A DNA stretch of 64,000 nt, from NCBI RefSeq assembly GCF_004369225.1, contig NZ_QFFZ01000007.1, forward strand, positions 58,755 through 122,754, read 5' to 3'. Both the position numbers and the translations under genes were made by a program. Each line of letters starts with the position of its first letter. Within the stretch, counting starts at the first letter, position 1. This stretch comes from Pelotomaculum propionicicum. Lineage in GTDB: Bacteria > Bacillota > Desulfotomaculia > Desulfotomaculales > Pelotomaculaceae. Positions 50,481-59,523 of the stretch are shown in pieces. Under the pieces are notes generated by a model. That model was given only the letters and a program-made list of their open reading frames with translations, was not told the origin of the DNA and searched no databases.

Positions 50481-52084
50481 TTTCCCCACCCCTGCCTGTC
50501 CGCCTGTCGTACGGACGGGCCGGCAGGCAGGTCTATTTCCGCGATGATCTTGGCAATTTCATCCCGCAGAACCTGTTCCCGCGCCACGATTTCCTCTATC
50601 TCGGCATTAAGAGCAACAATATCTATCTTTTCCCGCGTGTCCTCCTGCTCCACATAGGTGGAAACAGAAAGGTTATAATCCTGTTCTGCGATTTTGCTGT
50701 TTGGCACAAGCCTTGAAAAGTGCGCTATATCCTTTCTGCTCGTAAAAGCGTTAAGAATGGCGTCAATGTTCTTCTGCGTCAGCTTGTTGTTGTTGGTGAC
50801 CTTCACACATTCCTTGGAAGCATCGATGAACAGGGTGCTGTTCTCGGCTTTGGATTTTTTGAGCACCATAATGCAGGTGGCAATGCTCGTGCCGTAAAAC
50901 AGGTTGTCCGGCAGCTGGATCACACAGTCGATGTAGTTGTTGTCGATCAGGTACTTGCGTATCTTCTGTTCCGCGCCGCCGCGGTACATCACGCCGGGAA
51001 AGCATACGATCGCCGCCGTTCCGCTGGTGGCCAGCCAGGAAAGGCTGTGCATGATAAAGGCAAGGTCGGCCTTGGATTTAGGAGCGAGCACCCCTGCGGG
51101 CGAAAAGCGCGGGTCGTTGATCAGAATCGGGTCGCTGTCGCCTTTCCACTTGATGGAATAAGGCGGATTGGAAACAATGGCCTCAAAGGGCTCGTCGTCC
51201 CAATGCTGCGGATCGGTCAAGGTATCGCCAAGGGCAATATCAAACTTGTCATAATCTATATCGTGCAGGAACATATTGATACGGCACAGGTTGTAGGTGG
51301 TGATGTTGATTTCCTGGCCGAAGAAACCCAGACGCACATTTTCTTTGCCGAGGATCTTGGCAAACTTTAAGAGCAGCGAGCCGGAGCCGCAGGCAGGGTC
51401 ATAGACCTTGTTAACCCCGGTTTTTCCCACAAGGGTAAGGTGGGTGAGCAGTTCGGAAACCTCCTGCGGCGTATAATACTCGCCGCCGCTCTTTCCGGCA
51501 TTGGAAGCGTACATGCCCATCAGGAACTCATAAGCGTCGCCGAACGCGTCGATTGTATTATCCTTGTAATCTCCCAGTTTCATTTCAGCGACGGCATTCA
51601 ATAACTTGGCCAGCTTTTCATTGCGCTTTGCCACTGTGCAGCCCAGCTTGTTGCTGTTGACGTCAATATCGTCAAACAGGCCTTTGAAATTATCCTCGCT
51701 GTCCGTTCCTTGTGCTGATGCCTCAATATTGCTGAATACGCGTTCAAGGGTTTCATTTAAGTTTTCATCGTCTTTGGCGCGGGCACGGACATTCTCAAAA
51801 AGCTCGCCGGGCAGAATAAAGAAGCCTTTTGTCTTGACCAAATCCTCGCGCGCCTGTTCAGCCTCGCTGTCGGAAAGCCTGGCATAGTCAAACTCAGTAT
51901 TGCCGGCTTCCCATTCCCCGGCATTAATATAGGCGGTAATATTTTCCGATATGTAGCGGTAAAACAGCATACCGAGGACATATTGCTTAAAGTCCCAGCC
52001 ATCAACGCTGCCTCTGAGGTCATTGGCGATATTCCAGATCGTGCGGTGCAACTCCGCTCGTTCCTGTTCTTTCCTGTTGTCCAT
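50477..52084 (-). CDS. hsdM: Type I restriction enzyme, HsdM methyltransferase subunit
   Basis: 535 aa. N-terminal HsdM helical domain, then the SAM-binding motif VYDPACGSGSLLLKF and the N6-adenine catalytic motif NPPYSIKW, with GGEYYTPQEVSELL before them. It methylates the HsdS-defined site. The last 17 or so residues (LPAGPSVRQADRQGWGK) come from another GC-rich palindrome (50491-50531). First gene of the hsdM-GIY-hsdS-hsdR operon, 39 bp after a small regulator gene. Confidence 0.93.
   Translation of the reverse strand: MDNRKEQERAELHRTIWNIANDLRGSVDGWDFKQYVLGMLFYRYISENITAYINAGEWEAGNTEFDYARLSDSEAEQAREDLVKTKGFFILPGELFENVRARAKDDENLNETLERVFSNIEASAQGTDSEDNFKGLFDDIDVNSNKLGCTVAKRNEKLAKLLNAVAEMKLGDYKDNTIDAFGDAYEFLMGMYASNAGKSGGEYYTPQEVSELLTHLTLVGKTGVNKVYDPACGSGSLLLKFAKILGKENVRLGFFGQEINITTYNLCRINMFLHDIDYDKFDIALGDTLTDPQHWDDEPFEAIVSNPPYSIKWKGDSDPILINDPRFSPAGVLAPKSKADLAFIMHSLSWLATSGTAAIVCFPGVMYRGGAEQKIRKYLIDNNYIDCVIQLPDNLFYGTSIATCIMVLKKSKAENSTLFIDASKECVKVTNNNKLTQKNIDAILNAFTSRKDIAHFSRLVPNSKIAEQDYNLSVSTYVEQEDTREKIDIVALNAEIEEIVAREQVLRDEIAKIIAEIDLPAGPSVRQADRQGWGK
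50491..50531 (-). repeat. GC-rich palindromic insertion at the hsdM 3' end
   Basis: Outer arms CCTGCCTG.. / ..CAGGCAGG with an inner CCGTAC/GTACGG-type centre; about 41 bp, in frame. Third gene in the operon to carry the element type. Confidence 0.7.
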
Positions 52085-52122
52085 TTTTAATCTCCTCGCC
52101 CATAGTATTTTGAGCGCGAATG

Positions 52123-52338
52123 CTACTTCGCGCGTTCCAGTTCAGAAATAATCTCAGCCGATACGCCATTCTTAGTGCAATAATCCAGCATCCGCATTCT
52201 TGCTAATCGGCTTGGCATGGTGTGACTGTTCTCCCAGCGGTTAAGCGTGGAAAAGCTGACATTCAGATCGCGGGCAAGCTGTTCTTGCGTGAGATTCAGT
52301 TCTGTCCGAATCTTTTTAAGTATTTCATCAAGCGCCAT
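52123..52338 (-). CDS. XRE-family helix-turn-helix regulator (71 aa)
   Basis: A single HTH: LDEILKKIRTELNLTQEQLARDLNVSFSTLNRWEN, with a short helical tail. GGAGGTGG precedes the ATG. As the first gene on the hsd strand it probably acts as a controller of hsd expression. The 250 bp upstream hold no gene. Confidence 0.85.
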   Translation of the reverse strand: MALDEILKKIRTELNLTQEQLARDLNVSFSTLNRWENSHTMPSRLARMRMLDYCTKNGVSAEIISELERAK

Positions 52339-52585
52339 TCGCACGCCACCTCCATATTATGGATATTATAGCATATGCTATAGCGGCAAACAATGCGGTT
52401 TTACTGCATCCCATAATGAATATTGCTTTTCATAACACCACAGAAAAGACTTGCTATCTGTTGCGCCTCAAGGAATTAAAACTGGGGATAATTTTTCTTG
52501 CCTTTATCAAAAACCAGAGGCCAGAGGTACATACAGAAACATAAATAATTACAACCAGTATTTATTAAATGATAAAAATCTTGAA

Positions 52586-52891
52586 TTAAAAGTTGGATGA
52601 ATACCCAACTAATTCGTTCCAACAAATTATTTCATAGACTGGAGCGAATGGGCAGTGGATAGAATGAAGAGTCATGGGGCAGCGCCACTTGTGCCTTTGA
52701 CGGTCTTTACAGTAGCCGTGGTAAGCCATGATATGACCGGAAGGACATACAGGAACGCCATCTTCATTAAAGGTAAGATCACCGTTACGAGAAAGATTGC
52801 CGGAGGTTCGTTTGTTTAAGTCGATAACAGCGCTCATGTCAAAATGGTGCAAAAGCTCATAAATAGCATAAGCATCATGGGCTGAAACACC
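52586..52891 (-). pseudogene. Transposase fragment (DDE, IS1182-like)
   Basis: Open frame without a proper start: SAHDAYAIYELL, AVIDLNKRTSGN, FNEDGVPVCPSGHIMAYHGYCKDR and HKWRCP match the middle of a DDE transposase in which the IDLN and the CPxG-x-MxxxG-x-x-K blocks are typical. Both ends are missing, and the frame begins at a hairpin. A dead insertion-sequence remnant between hsd and the tRNA-end sequence. Confidence 0.7.
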
Positions 52892-52893
52892 TT

Positions 52894-52919
52894 AAAAACC
52901 CGCTAAATAGCGGGTTTTT
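52894..52919. terminator. Bidirectional terminator beside the tRNA-end remnant
   Basis: AAAAACCCGCT and AGCGGGTTTTT give a symmetrical hairpin with A and T runs on either side. On the - strand it lies just after the tRNA-like 3' end, the normal place for a tRNA gene terminator. Confidence 0.7.
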
Positions 52920-52929
52920 GGACAAATTA

Positions 52930-52961
52930 TGGTGTCGGAGGCGGGACTTGAACCCGCACGG
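52930..52961 (-). other. tRNA 3'-end remnant (T arm, acceptor strand and CCA)
   Basis: On the - strand: a T arm GCGGG-TTCAAGT-CCCGC, then CTCCGAC, A and CCA. The matching 5' acceptor strand GTCGGAG is not found within 120 bp upstream, so no full tRNA is present. Integrating elements use exactly this part of tRNA genes as an attachment site. A second, shorter copy lies at 56683. Apart from this and one palindrome, the 500 bp up to the flavodoxin-like gene show no feature. Confidence 0.65.
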
Positions 52962-53152
52962 TCTCCCATACGCCCCTCATGGTGGCGTTACTTCGTGGTG
53001 GGTTTTTTAAGTAATTCTTTGTGTTTTATCCTGTCTATAACACCTATAAGGATATTCTATCCTACCCAAGGAAATATATTTATAAATTTCCATGGTCTAT
53101 TGTTGGAAAAACAAGTTTGATCATAAAATCTTATATTTATAACTAATAAATG

Positions 53153-53164
53153 TTATCGATAACG
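53153..53164. promoter_or_regulatory. 12-bp palindrome GTTATCGATAAC
   Basis: A perfect palindrome in very AT-rich sequence about 300 bp upstream of the flavodoxin-like gene. It could be a repressor site; no promoter is clear. Confidence 0.3.
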
Positions 53165-53461
53165 TATATTATATTTCAGATTTTGTGTGTGGTAATCTAT
53201 AGTAGATATATCTATTTTGGCTAAAAGACTAACCAGATTACTTCTAATGCATTTTTCAAAATAAAAAGATGCTATTTTTCGGCTCTTCGCTAGATCGCGT
53301 TGGTTCACTGAAAAAACAGCCATCAAAGACATACGCTGGGCAAGTTAAAGTTAAAAAGGAGAAAGTGAGTTGCAATAATTAATTCAAGCCATGGCCCCTG
53401 CTATAATTGACCTGATTAAGCAACAATTTTTGCCCGAAAATTAAAAAGGAGTGTTATAAAT

Positions 53462-54082
53462 ATGAAAATACTTGCAATCAACGGAAGTCACCGCAAGGGG
53501 AAAAATACAGCAACTCTTCTTAATACAGTTTTAGACGAAGCTGCTGCGCTGGGTGCTTCTACTGAGTTATTGGAACTGTCTGACTTAAATATTAAATTTT
53601 GTGCTGCCTGCAACAAATGTCTAAATAAAACCCAATGTTCTATTACTGATGATATGGCTATTGTAGAAAAAAAGTTATTGGCGGCGGATGGTATCTTGCT
53701 GGGCTCTCCAGTATATTGGGTCAACGTTACTACTTTAATGAAAAATTTTATGGATCGTAGCCGTTATTTGCATTTATACAAGAATGTACTTGATGGTAAG
53801 GTAGGCGCAGCCTTAACCACTGCCGGATTGCTTTATGGCGGACAAGAAACCACATTAAAAATTATGGAATGTTTCTTGCAGTTTCATGGACTGCACGTAG
53901 TGGATTCCCGCGACCCGAATGAAGCGATTATGGCCCCTCTTGTGGCAGGTTCACTCATGGAAGGCTTCAAGGATGGCAAGGTAATCTGGCGGCGCAATGC
54001 TGTCGATGATGAATTACTCGCTACGTCCTGCAAACAGTTGGCGCGAAATATGGTAAAGCTAATCCGCCAATTGAATAAGTAA
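53462..54082 (+). CDS. Flavodoxin-fold NADPH-dependent FMN reductase
   Basis: 206 aa: ILAINGSHRKGKNTATLL (FMN phosphate loop), a CAACNKCLNKTQC cysteine group, ADGILLGSPVYWVNVTTLMKNFMDRS. Iron-sulfur flavoprotein-like or simple FMN reductase. Separate from the gene at 10.8 kb and without its zinc ribbon or promoter module. AAGGAG precedes the ATG. Monocistronic. Confidence 0.85.
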   Translation: MKILAINGSHRKGKNTATLLNTVLDEAAALGASTELLELSDLNIKFCAACNKCLNKTQCSITDDMAIVEKKLLAADGILLGSPVYWVNVTTLMKNFMDRSRYLHLYKNVLDGKVGAALTTAGLLYGGQETTLKIMECFLQFHGLHVVDSRDPNEAIMAPLVAGSLMEGFKDGKVIWRRNAVDDELLATSCKQLARNMVKLIRQLNK

Positions 54083-54354
54083 TGCATTAAAATTCCCAAG
54101 TTTCATATTGTTAAATCCTCGTATCAAAAAACTTAGTTTACACTGGTTTTTGCTTTTCCCATACACTTTGTTATTTGACGCTTAGTGCGCCAGTTCGGTG
54201 CTTGATATTCATTCAAAATAAAGCCCTTACCAACACAAAATATTACCTTGCTTGTTGATAAGATAGTTATTATGGAAACAGACGAAAGTATAACCGGCCG
54301 GAGCTGGATATTGAGATTGTCTGGAATGCGCCGTTTATGAATATCAAAATTACA

Positions 54355-54394
54355 GGGAGGCTGTGTGATAAATACAGCCTCCCATGCATTTTTA
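54355..54394 (+). terminator. Terminator 270 bp after the flavodoxin-like gene
   Basis: GGGAGGCTGT and ACAGCCTCCC form a perfect 10-bp stem followed by ATGCATTTTTATT. The sequence between the gene and this hairpin and from here to the VWA gene shows no convincing gene. Confidence 0.65.
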
Positions 54395-54500
54395 TTAGTT
54401 GGATTTAGAGGAGATGAAGTCGTTAGCCTCCTATGCCGGTTTATCCCGGTACTTTCGAACCGTCCCCTGTCGGAGTCCCCTTGTCGCGCTTGAAGGGCGC

Positions 54501-55691
54501 CTACTCTAAATACATGTAGGCCACGTTACCGAAGTGGGGAATGGGTTGATTTTCTCCGGTAAGGACCCATAGCACGGGGTAGTGGGGCGGGTCCTTGGGT
54601 AAGGTTGCGTCTCCGTCGGTCAGTAAGACCATCAACGACGGGCTGATGCCGCGTTTTTCGATTTCCTGAAACAAGGGCCGGAAGTTTGTCCCGCCGCCGC
54701 CTTTAAACTGCATCGGGATATTGTCCGGGTCAAGCTCCTGGAAGAGTTGGACAGCCGTGTCACAGTGGGCGATATAGCCCTTGAACTCCGGGTAGGAGTA
54801 GACAATATTGACCATTTCCGAGATGAACTGCTTGTAGAAACGCCAGACCGAACCGGAAGTATCAATGGCCACAACGACCTCTTCCAGCCCTTCGCTGCCG
54901 AACTCCGGCAGGAATACATAGTCGAAACGCCGGTCGGGCGGGATGAAGGTGTAGTCCGACCGGGTCGGCTGGACAAAGGAAGCCAGAGCCTGCTTCCAGT
55001 CCAGTTTGGGGTACAGGATATTTTCGATTATCTGTATCATACCGGCGGGCAGGTGGCCTCTTTGCCGGGCGTCCTGGGCCGCCTGGGCGGCGCGCATCTT
55101 CCAGGTCGAAGCCTCCGCGCTGGAGTCGGTGGACTCGTCCTGTCCGCTCTTGCTCTTACCCCACCTGGAATGGTCGTCCAGGAGTTTGCCGTCAGGCTTT
55201 TTATCCTGCTGGTGTTTATCCGGGCAGCTTTGCCCTGACGGGGAGGCATTGCCCGCCTCGCCCTGGGATTTAGGCGGCAGTTCCTGGAGCAGGATATTGT
55301 AGACGGCATCTGCCGTCATGCCTTTAAAACGGTCGGATATGAAAACGCCGGGCGGAAGCTGGAGCCCCTGTTCTTTAACGATTTGATTTACGACATAATC
55401 GCAGGCCATGTCCCAGAGATCCTTGTCCCGGGTACCCCGCCGCCAGATGTGCTGGAGAACCGCGTGCATTACTTCGTGGACCAGGGCGCCCATCAACCGG
55501 GCGATACCGCCGGTATTGACCAGGCCCTGTACAAAATCATCGTGGTAAATCAGCTCAAAACCCTCGGTCCTCATGGTCGGAGTGGACGGGTCCTCCCTGG
55601 GCTGCAGGAAGAGGGCCAGGGAGCCGAAGAAGGGATACTTCATGAGCATCCGGGCCCTGGCCTTGCCGATCAAATAATGAGAATCCGGCAC
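54501..55691 (-). CDS. DUF2201-type metallopeptidase/VWA domain protein
   Basis: 396 aa. N-terminal HEVMH (HExxH zinc motif) near residue 70 in a putative metallopeptidase domain, a low-complexity polar linker, and a C-terminal von Willebrand A domain with the MIDAS start AIDTSGSV and later Thr/Asp (LLTDGDA). Such proteins pair with MoxR AAA ATPases in metal-centre or complex maturation. The GTG start with GGGAGGTG is preferred over the upstream TTG. Partner ATPase upstream is truncated. Confidence 0.82.
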   Translation of the reverse strand: MPDSHYLIGKARARMLMKYPFFGSLALFLQPREDPSTPTMRTEGFELIYHDDFVQGLVNTGGIARLMGALVHEVMHAVLQHIWRRGTRDKDLWDMACDYVVNQIVKEQGLQLPPGVFISDRFKGMTADAVYNILLQELPPKSQGEAGNASPSGQSCPDKHQQDKKPDGKLLDDHSRWGKSKSGQDESTDSSAEASTWKMRAAQAAQDARQRGHLPAGMIQIIENILYPKLDWKQALASFVQPTRSDYTFIPPDRRFDYVFLPEFGSEGLEEVVVAIDTSGSVWRFYKQFISEMVNIVYSYPEFKGYIAHCDTAVQLFQELDPDNIPMQFKGGGGTNFRPLFQEIEKRGISPSLMVLLTDGDATLPKDPPHYPVLWVLTGENQPIPHFGNVAYMYLE

Positions 55692-55709
55692 TGGCGCACC
55701 TCCCAATTA

Positions 55710-56600
55710 CTAATCTGCTCCCACCAGGACATCCGTGTTCCTGGTCAGCCAGTCGCGGAATTCAGGCAGCATAACCAGTTCAGTCCGGAGGTTGGCTTTC
55801 ACGGCGTCATTGATCGCCAGTACCTGGTACTCGACCATCAACATGGAGATAAAGGCAAAGAAGTTGCTCAAACGGGCCGTGGTTTTATTATTGGACAGGC
55901 TGCTGACCAGGGCCGCGATACAGGCGTAAATCATATCGGGGGAATCCGGGACTGTTGTCGTCCTGCCGTCCAGGATCTCGTCCGCGTCGGGTATCTGCTC
56001 CAACATCCGGCAGAAGGCGGTAAATTCAGTGGCGGGGCCTTCGCCGACCGCCCCGCAGATAGCCGGGAAAGCCCTGTCCACCTGACCGTAGGAGGGGAGG
56101 ATCTTGTGGACGAACTCCCAGCTGCGCGGGCTGGGGAAAGCTTTGATTTCAGCGGCCTGGTTGGGAAACCGGTAAAGCAGTTCAGGCCTGAAGTTCAAAA
56201 AGCTGATCACTCTATGGTCAATCCTGTTGGGGAGCGCCCAGCGCTTCCAATCCTCCAGCGAGCAGGTAACTTCAAAGTGGATCATCCTGTTGGCCAGCGC
56301 CGCGGGCATCTGGTTGCTGACGCCTTTATCCTGGGCCCGGTTGCCCGCCGCCACCTGGCGCCATCCTTCCGGCAGGAGGTATTCACCGACACGCCGGTCC
56401 AGGATCAACTGGTAGGCGGCAGCCTGCACAGCCCGTGGGGCGGAGGTAATCTCGTCATAAAGTATGATACCTTCCGCGCCGTCGCGCCCGACATGGGGCA
56501 GGAAGGAAAGCAGATAGGCTTTGAATACAATGGGGCCAACCGCATGACCAGGAAAAACCTGGACGGAGGGAAGTATTTTACTTGCCTGATAGTGTTTTAC
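55710..56600 (-). pseudogene. MoxR-type AAA ATPase, N-terminally truncated
   Basis: The frame contains Walker B GIILYDEITSAPRAVQAAAYQLIL, sensor 1 VAAGNRAQD and the lid domain, but no Walker A and no start codon: it runs back to a TAG near 56601. The lost part would carry the P-loop. It is the usual partner of the VWA gene that follows by 18 bp. The break lies about 80 bp from the second tRNA-end sequence, suggesting that an integration or deletion at that site removed the 5' end. Confidence 0.75.
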
Positions 56601-56643
56601 CTAAATATGTTTAATATCTCATAAGTAAAATGATGTAATAAAA

Positions 56644-56670
56644 TAAAAAAACGTGGGTTTTAATCCCACA
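56644..56670. terminator. Bidirectional hairpin beside the second tRNA-end copy
   Basis: GTGGG/CCCAC stem with A runs on one side and T runs on the other. As at 52894, it lies immediately downstream of a tRNA 3'-end sequence on the - strand. Confidence 0.6.
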
Positions 56671-56682
56671 TTTTTGATGTTT

Positions 56683-56694
56683 TGGTGTCGGAGG
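56683..56694 (-). other. Second tRNA 3'-end remnant (12 bp)
   Basis: TGGTGTCGGAGG repeats the CCA end and acceptor strand at 52930. Only the last 12 bases are shared; the T arm is not. Together they look like the two ends of an integrated or excised segment of 3.75 kb. Confidence 0.5.
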
Positions 56695-56874
56695 GCTGAC
56701 ATTATTTTATCCGCATACCGATAGATAGGTAATTTAACAAAGCCCGTTCTTCTTCTGTTAGCAAGCCGCAAATGGAAGAAGGGCGGGCTAGTCTTTGTAG
56801 ATCTCCCCTTGCAAAAGAATAAAGCAACATATATACTTTAAATAAAATATGTATATACAGGTGAAGGTGAAAAA

Positions 56875-57150
56875 ATGGAGACTAAATTGACGCCCATTAG
56901 ATTTCCTGCCGAACTCTTAGACGAAATTGACAAGTATATAGAAGATGGCAATAGAAGTAAGTTTATCATTGACGCTGCCCGGAAAGAACTCTACCGGCTA
57001 AAACAAAGGAAAGCTATCTACAATGCGGCTGGTATTTTTGTCGAGAAGGATTATCCTGAACTAAAAACATCTGAAGACACTTCGAACTGGGTAAGAAAAA
57101 TAAGAGAGGAATCTGAAGCCAGGAGGAGAGATCTCTTTGACGAAAAGTAA
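56875..57150 (+). CDS. Ribbon-helix-helix antitoxin (VapB-type)
   Basis: 91 aa with an N-terminal ribbon-helix-helix: LTPIRFPAELLDEIDKYIEDGNRSKFIIDAARKEL, then an acidic/basic toxin-binding tail. It should bind its own operator and neutralise the PIN toxin encoded next, whose start it overlaps by 14 bp. GAAGGTG precedes the ATG. Confidence 0.85.
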   Translation: METKLTPIRFPAELLDEIDKYIEDGNRSKFIIDAARKELYRLKQRKAIYNAAGIFVEKDYPELKTSEDTSNWVRKIREESEARRRDLFDEK

Positions 57151-57526
57151 CGGTTTTCTTTTGGATACAACGATTCTGATAGATTTATTCCGGGGCCGCC
57201 AGGAGGCCATAGTTTTTCTGGACAAATTATCACAGGAAGGTTCTCTTTTTGTTTGCGCCATAGTGGTGTCAGAAATATTTTCAGGCGTCCGCCCCGCGGA
57301 ACTGCCAAAGGTTGAAGAGTTTTTTGAAGCAATGGGTTACATTCAAATAGATTACAAGACTGCAAAAAGAGCCGGCTTGTACAAGCGGGATTTTCAGAGA
57401 AAGGGAATAAACCTCAGCGTCTCAGACACACTTATTGCCGCAGCTGCTGTGGATCATGCTCTTACCCTGGTTACGAAAAACGTTGGATATTTTCCAATGG
57501 AAGAGTTAAATGTCATTGAACACTAA
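57137..57526 (+). CDS. vapC: PIN-domain toxin (VapC-type ribonuclease)
   Basis: 129 aa with the PIN acidic residues: Asp in LLDTTILIDLF, Glu in VVSEIFSG, Asp in SVSDTLIAAAA and a final Asn in VTKNVGYF. An RNase that arrests translation when free. TTG start with AGGAGGAG in the end of the antitoxin gene. Twenty bases of its end recur at 45548 in the mosaic duplicate. Confidence 0.88.
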   Translation: MTKSNGFLLDTTILIDLFRGRQEAIVFLDKLSQEGSLFVCAIVVSEIFSGVRPAELPKVEEFFEAMGYIQIDYKTAKRAGLYKRDFQRKGINLSVSDTLIAAAAVDHALTLVTKNVGYFPMEELNVIEH

Positions 57527-57648
57527 AAATACAGGACTTTTTAGACGAGGACGGGTTCTACCGGCGCTGACAGGCGGAAAGACCGGAGAGTATTTGTAGG
57601 AGCCGAAGGGATCGAGTTTGTAACATTTAATATTGGGAGTGGAATTAC

Positions 57649-59523
57649 ATGGACGACTATATTCAAAGGCTTGAAGAAAAAGGGCGGAAGTACCTGGAAG
57701 GAGGCGATTACGGGAAAGCGGTCAAGACTTTTAACAAGGCGCTCGCCATCCGGGAAAACCATGTTATCCGCAACAACCTTGCAATGGCTCACTACCTGGC
57801 GGGAGATTACGATACATGCCTGCGATCACTCCAGTTAAACCTGGCAGACGGCGCCATCCCCAACCCCTATGCCCACAGCCTGGCCTGCCTGGCCCTGGTC
57901 AAAACCGGACAGCTCAGGGCTGCCAGGACGCAGCTGGAAAAAGCCATTAAGGAAATGGATGAAGGAACTCGGGCACTGGCCCGTTCCGGTAAGCCTCTCG
58001 CTCCTTGGAACGAGTATGCGGTTATTGTTCTGCGTGCCGCCGGCGCGCTGCAAGACCATAGACTGGTCTACGAACTATATAACAAGTGGCGCGACCGGCA
58101 AAGTAACTGGGAGAGCGCGTATTTTGGCGGAGTGGCTGCGTTCAACCTGAAAAAGTACCGGCAGGCGGCTAGCTGCTGGGCTTCCATAGCCAATGTCTGG
58201 CGGCCGTTTATGACTATGCAGCGTGTCGCCGTGCTGGCGGACAGAGGGAACATACCGCATTTCACCCTTGAATATGTCCATTTCGACCAGGACAAAATTA
58301 TGAAAATGGCCGAAGGTGCGTTAGACGATCCGGTCAAAATGCGGCAAATGATCAGCGACAGCACGGTCAGACTCTTCTACCTGACCATTATTCTTGAAGA
58401 AGAAATGGATATAAAACTGAGAAAATTATTCTTGTCATACATAATCCGGTACGGAGGGGAGTGGGGCTGCCGGCTGGGCAAGGACTGGCTGCTGTCGCCG
58501 GCCATAAACGACGAATTAAAGATTACAGCTGCTATGGCTCTTGTCGAAAACGGAGTTTTGCAGCCTGGTGAACCCGTGCAGATGTATATTGACAACCAGC
58601 AGCGGGAGGTATACCTGCGGGAGTATATCTTTAGCCCCGAAACAGAGGCTAAAATGGCCCGGGTTTACGAAAAGGCCATGAACCTTGCCAGGGGTGGCAA
58701 GGTTAAGGAGGCCGCCCGCCTGCTGGAAGTTCCCTTGCTTGAAGAAGGAAACGCCTATCCCCCGGCCATGATTTTGCTGGTCCGGCTGTACCATAACCAG
58801 GGCGAGGAAAAGAAAAAGCAGCAATTAATCGATATGCTGGAATCTTTTAGCGAGAATATGGATGACCTTAAACTGCATTTTGAGATGGCTTACATGTACC
58901 TGGATATAGAGGAAATCGACAAAGCTGTGAAGCACGTTGCTGCAATAGAATCAAAACGCCCGCCGGCGGAGAACAAAGAATTTGAAAAGATGCTGTCTGA
59001 GCTGTTGATGAAAATCTATATGGAGAACGAGATCAATGTATACAGTGATTTCATGATCCAGGAGTACCGCCGGCAAGTCGAGGACAAGCGCCTGGCTATA
59101 TCCCCCAGCTTGACCCAGGGCATGAAAAACATGCCGGCCAACTGGCTGAGCGCCGCTTGTCAATCCTACTCGCTGGCGCCGGAACGCCTGCGTAACGACC
59201 GGGAGCGGCAGATCACCGCTTTGTTGCAGGAAGAAGAAAACCTCCAAAAAATTATCCAGGGCATGGAACCAACGGGCCAGGAACTTCTCCGCTACCTGCT
59301 CCAGCGCGAGGGATGGAGCCGCATCAACACGCTAACCCGTAAATTTGGGTCAATGGATGATGACGGTTTCTACTGGGAGGACGAGCCACCCGTGTCAACA
59401 CTTGGTCAGCTCTGGCTCCGCTGCCTGATTTTTATCGGGCGGGCGAAAATCAACGGACGCAATACGAAGATAGCCGCCGTCCCAAATGAGCTGCGCCCGG
59501 TGCTTTGCCGGCTGTTGAGCTAA
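57649..59523 (+). CDS. TPR-repeat protein (624 aa)
   Basis: N-terminal TPRs (EKGRKYLEGGDYGKAVKTFNKALAI, NLAMAHYLAGDYDTCLRSL, and later KKYRQAASCWASI), a long helical middle and more repeats near residues 345-440. No signal peptide, no catalytic motif. A scaffold protein that may work with the zinc-ribbon TPR gene behind it. A 154-bp piece of its interior (residues about 375-425) is repeated beside hsdR. No ribosome binding site stronger than GGGAG. Confidence 0.75.
   Translation: MDDYIQRLEEKGRKYLEGGDYGKAVKTFNKALAIRENHVIRNNLAMAHYLAGDYDTCLRSLQLNLADGAIPNPYAHSLACLALVKTGQLRAARTQLEKAIKEMDEGTRALARSGKPLAPWNEYAVIVLRAAGALQDHRLVYELYNKWRDRQSNWESAYFGGVAAFNLKKYRQAASCWASIANVWRPFMTMQRVAVLADRGNIPHFTLEYVHFDQDKIMKMAEGALDDPVKMRQMISDSTVRLFYLTIILEEEMDIKLRKLFLSYIIRYGGEWGCRLGKDWLLSPAINDELKITAAMALVENGVLQPGEPVQMYIDNQQREVYLREYIFSPETEAKMARVYEKAMNLARGGKVKEAARLLEVPLLEEGNAYPPAMILLVRLYHNQGEEKKKQQLIDMLESFSENMDDLKLHFEMAYMYLDIEEIDKAVKHVAAIESKRPPAENKEFEKMLSELLMKIYMENEINVYSDFMIQEYRRQVEDKRLAISPSLTQGMKNMPANWLSAACQSYSLAPERLRNDRERQITALLQEEENLQKIIQGMEPTGQELLRYLLQREGWSRINTLTRKFGSMDDDGFYWEDEPPVSTLGQLWLRCLIFIGRAKINGRNTKIAAVPNELRPVLCRLLS

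Noticed and set aside
52930..53015. Complete tRNA-Leu-like gene on the - strand
   Set aside because: T arm and CCA are present but the 5' acceptor strand, D arm and a paired anticodon stem are not.
52929..53120. 63-codon + strand frame starting VSEAGLEPAR
   Set aside because: This peptide is the typical false translation of a tRNA 3' end read in reverse.
54083..54350. Possible coding remnant after the flavodoxin-like gene
   Set aside because: Short open stretches only; none could be tied to a protein family.
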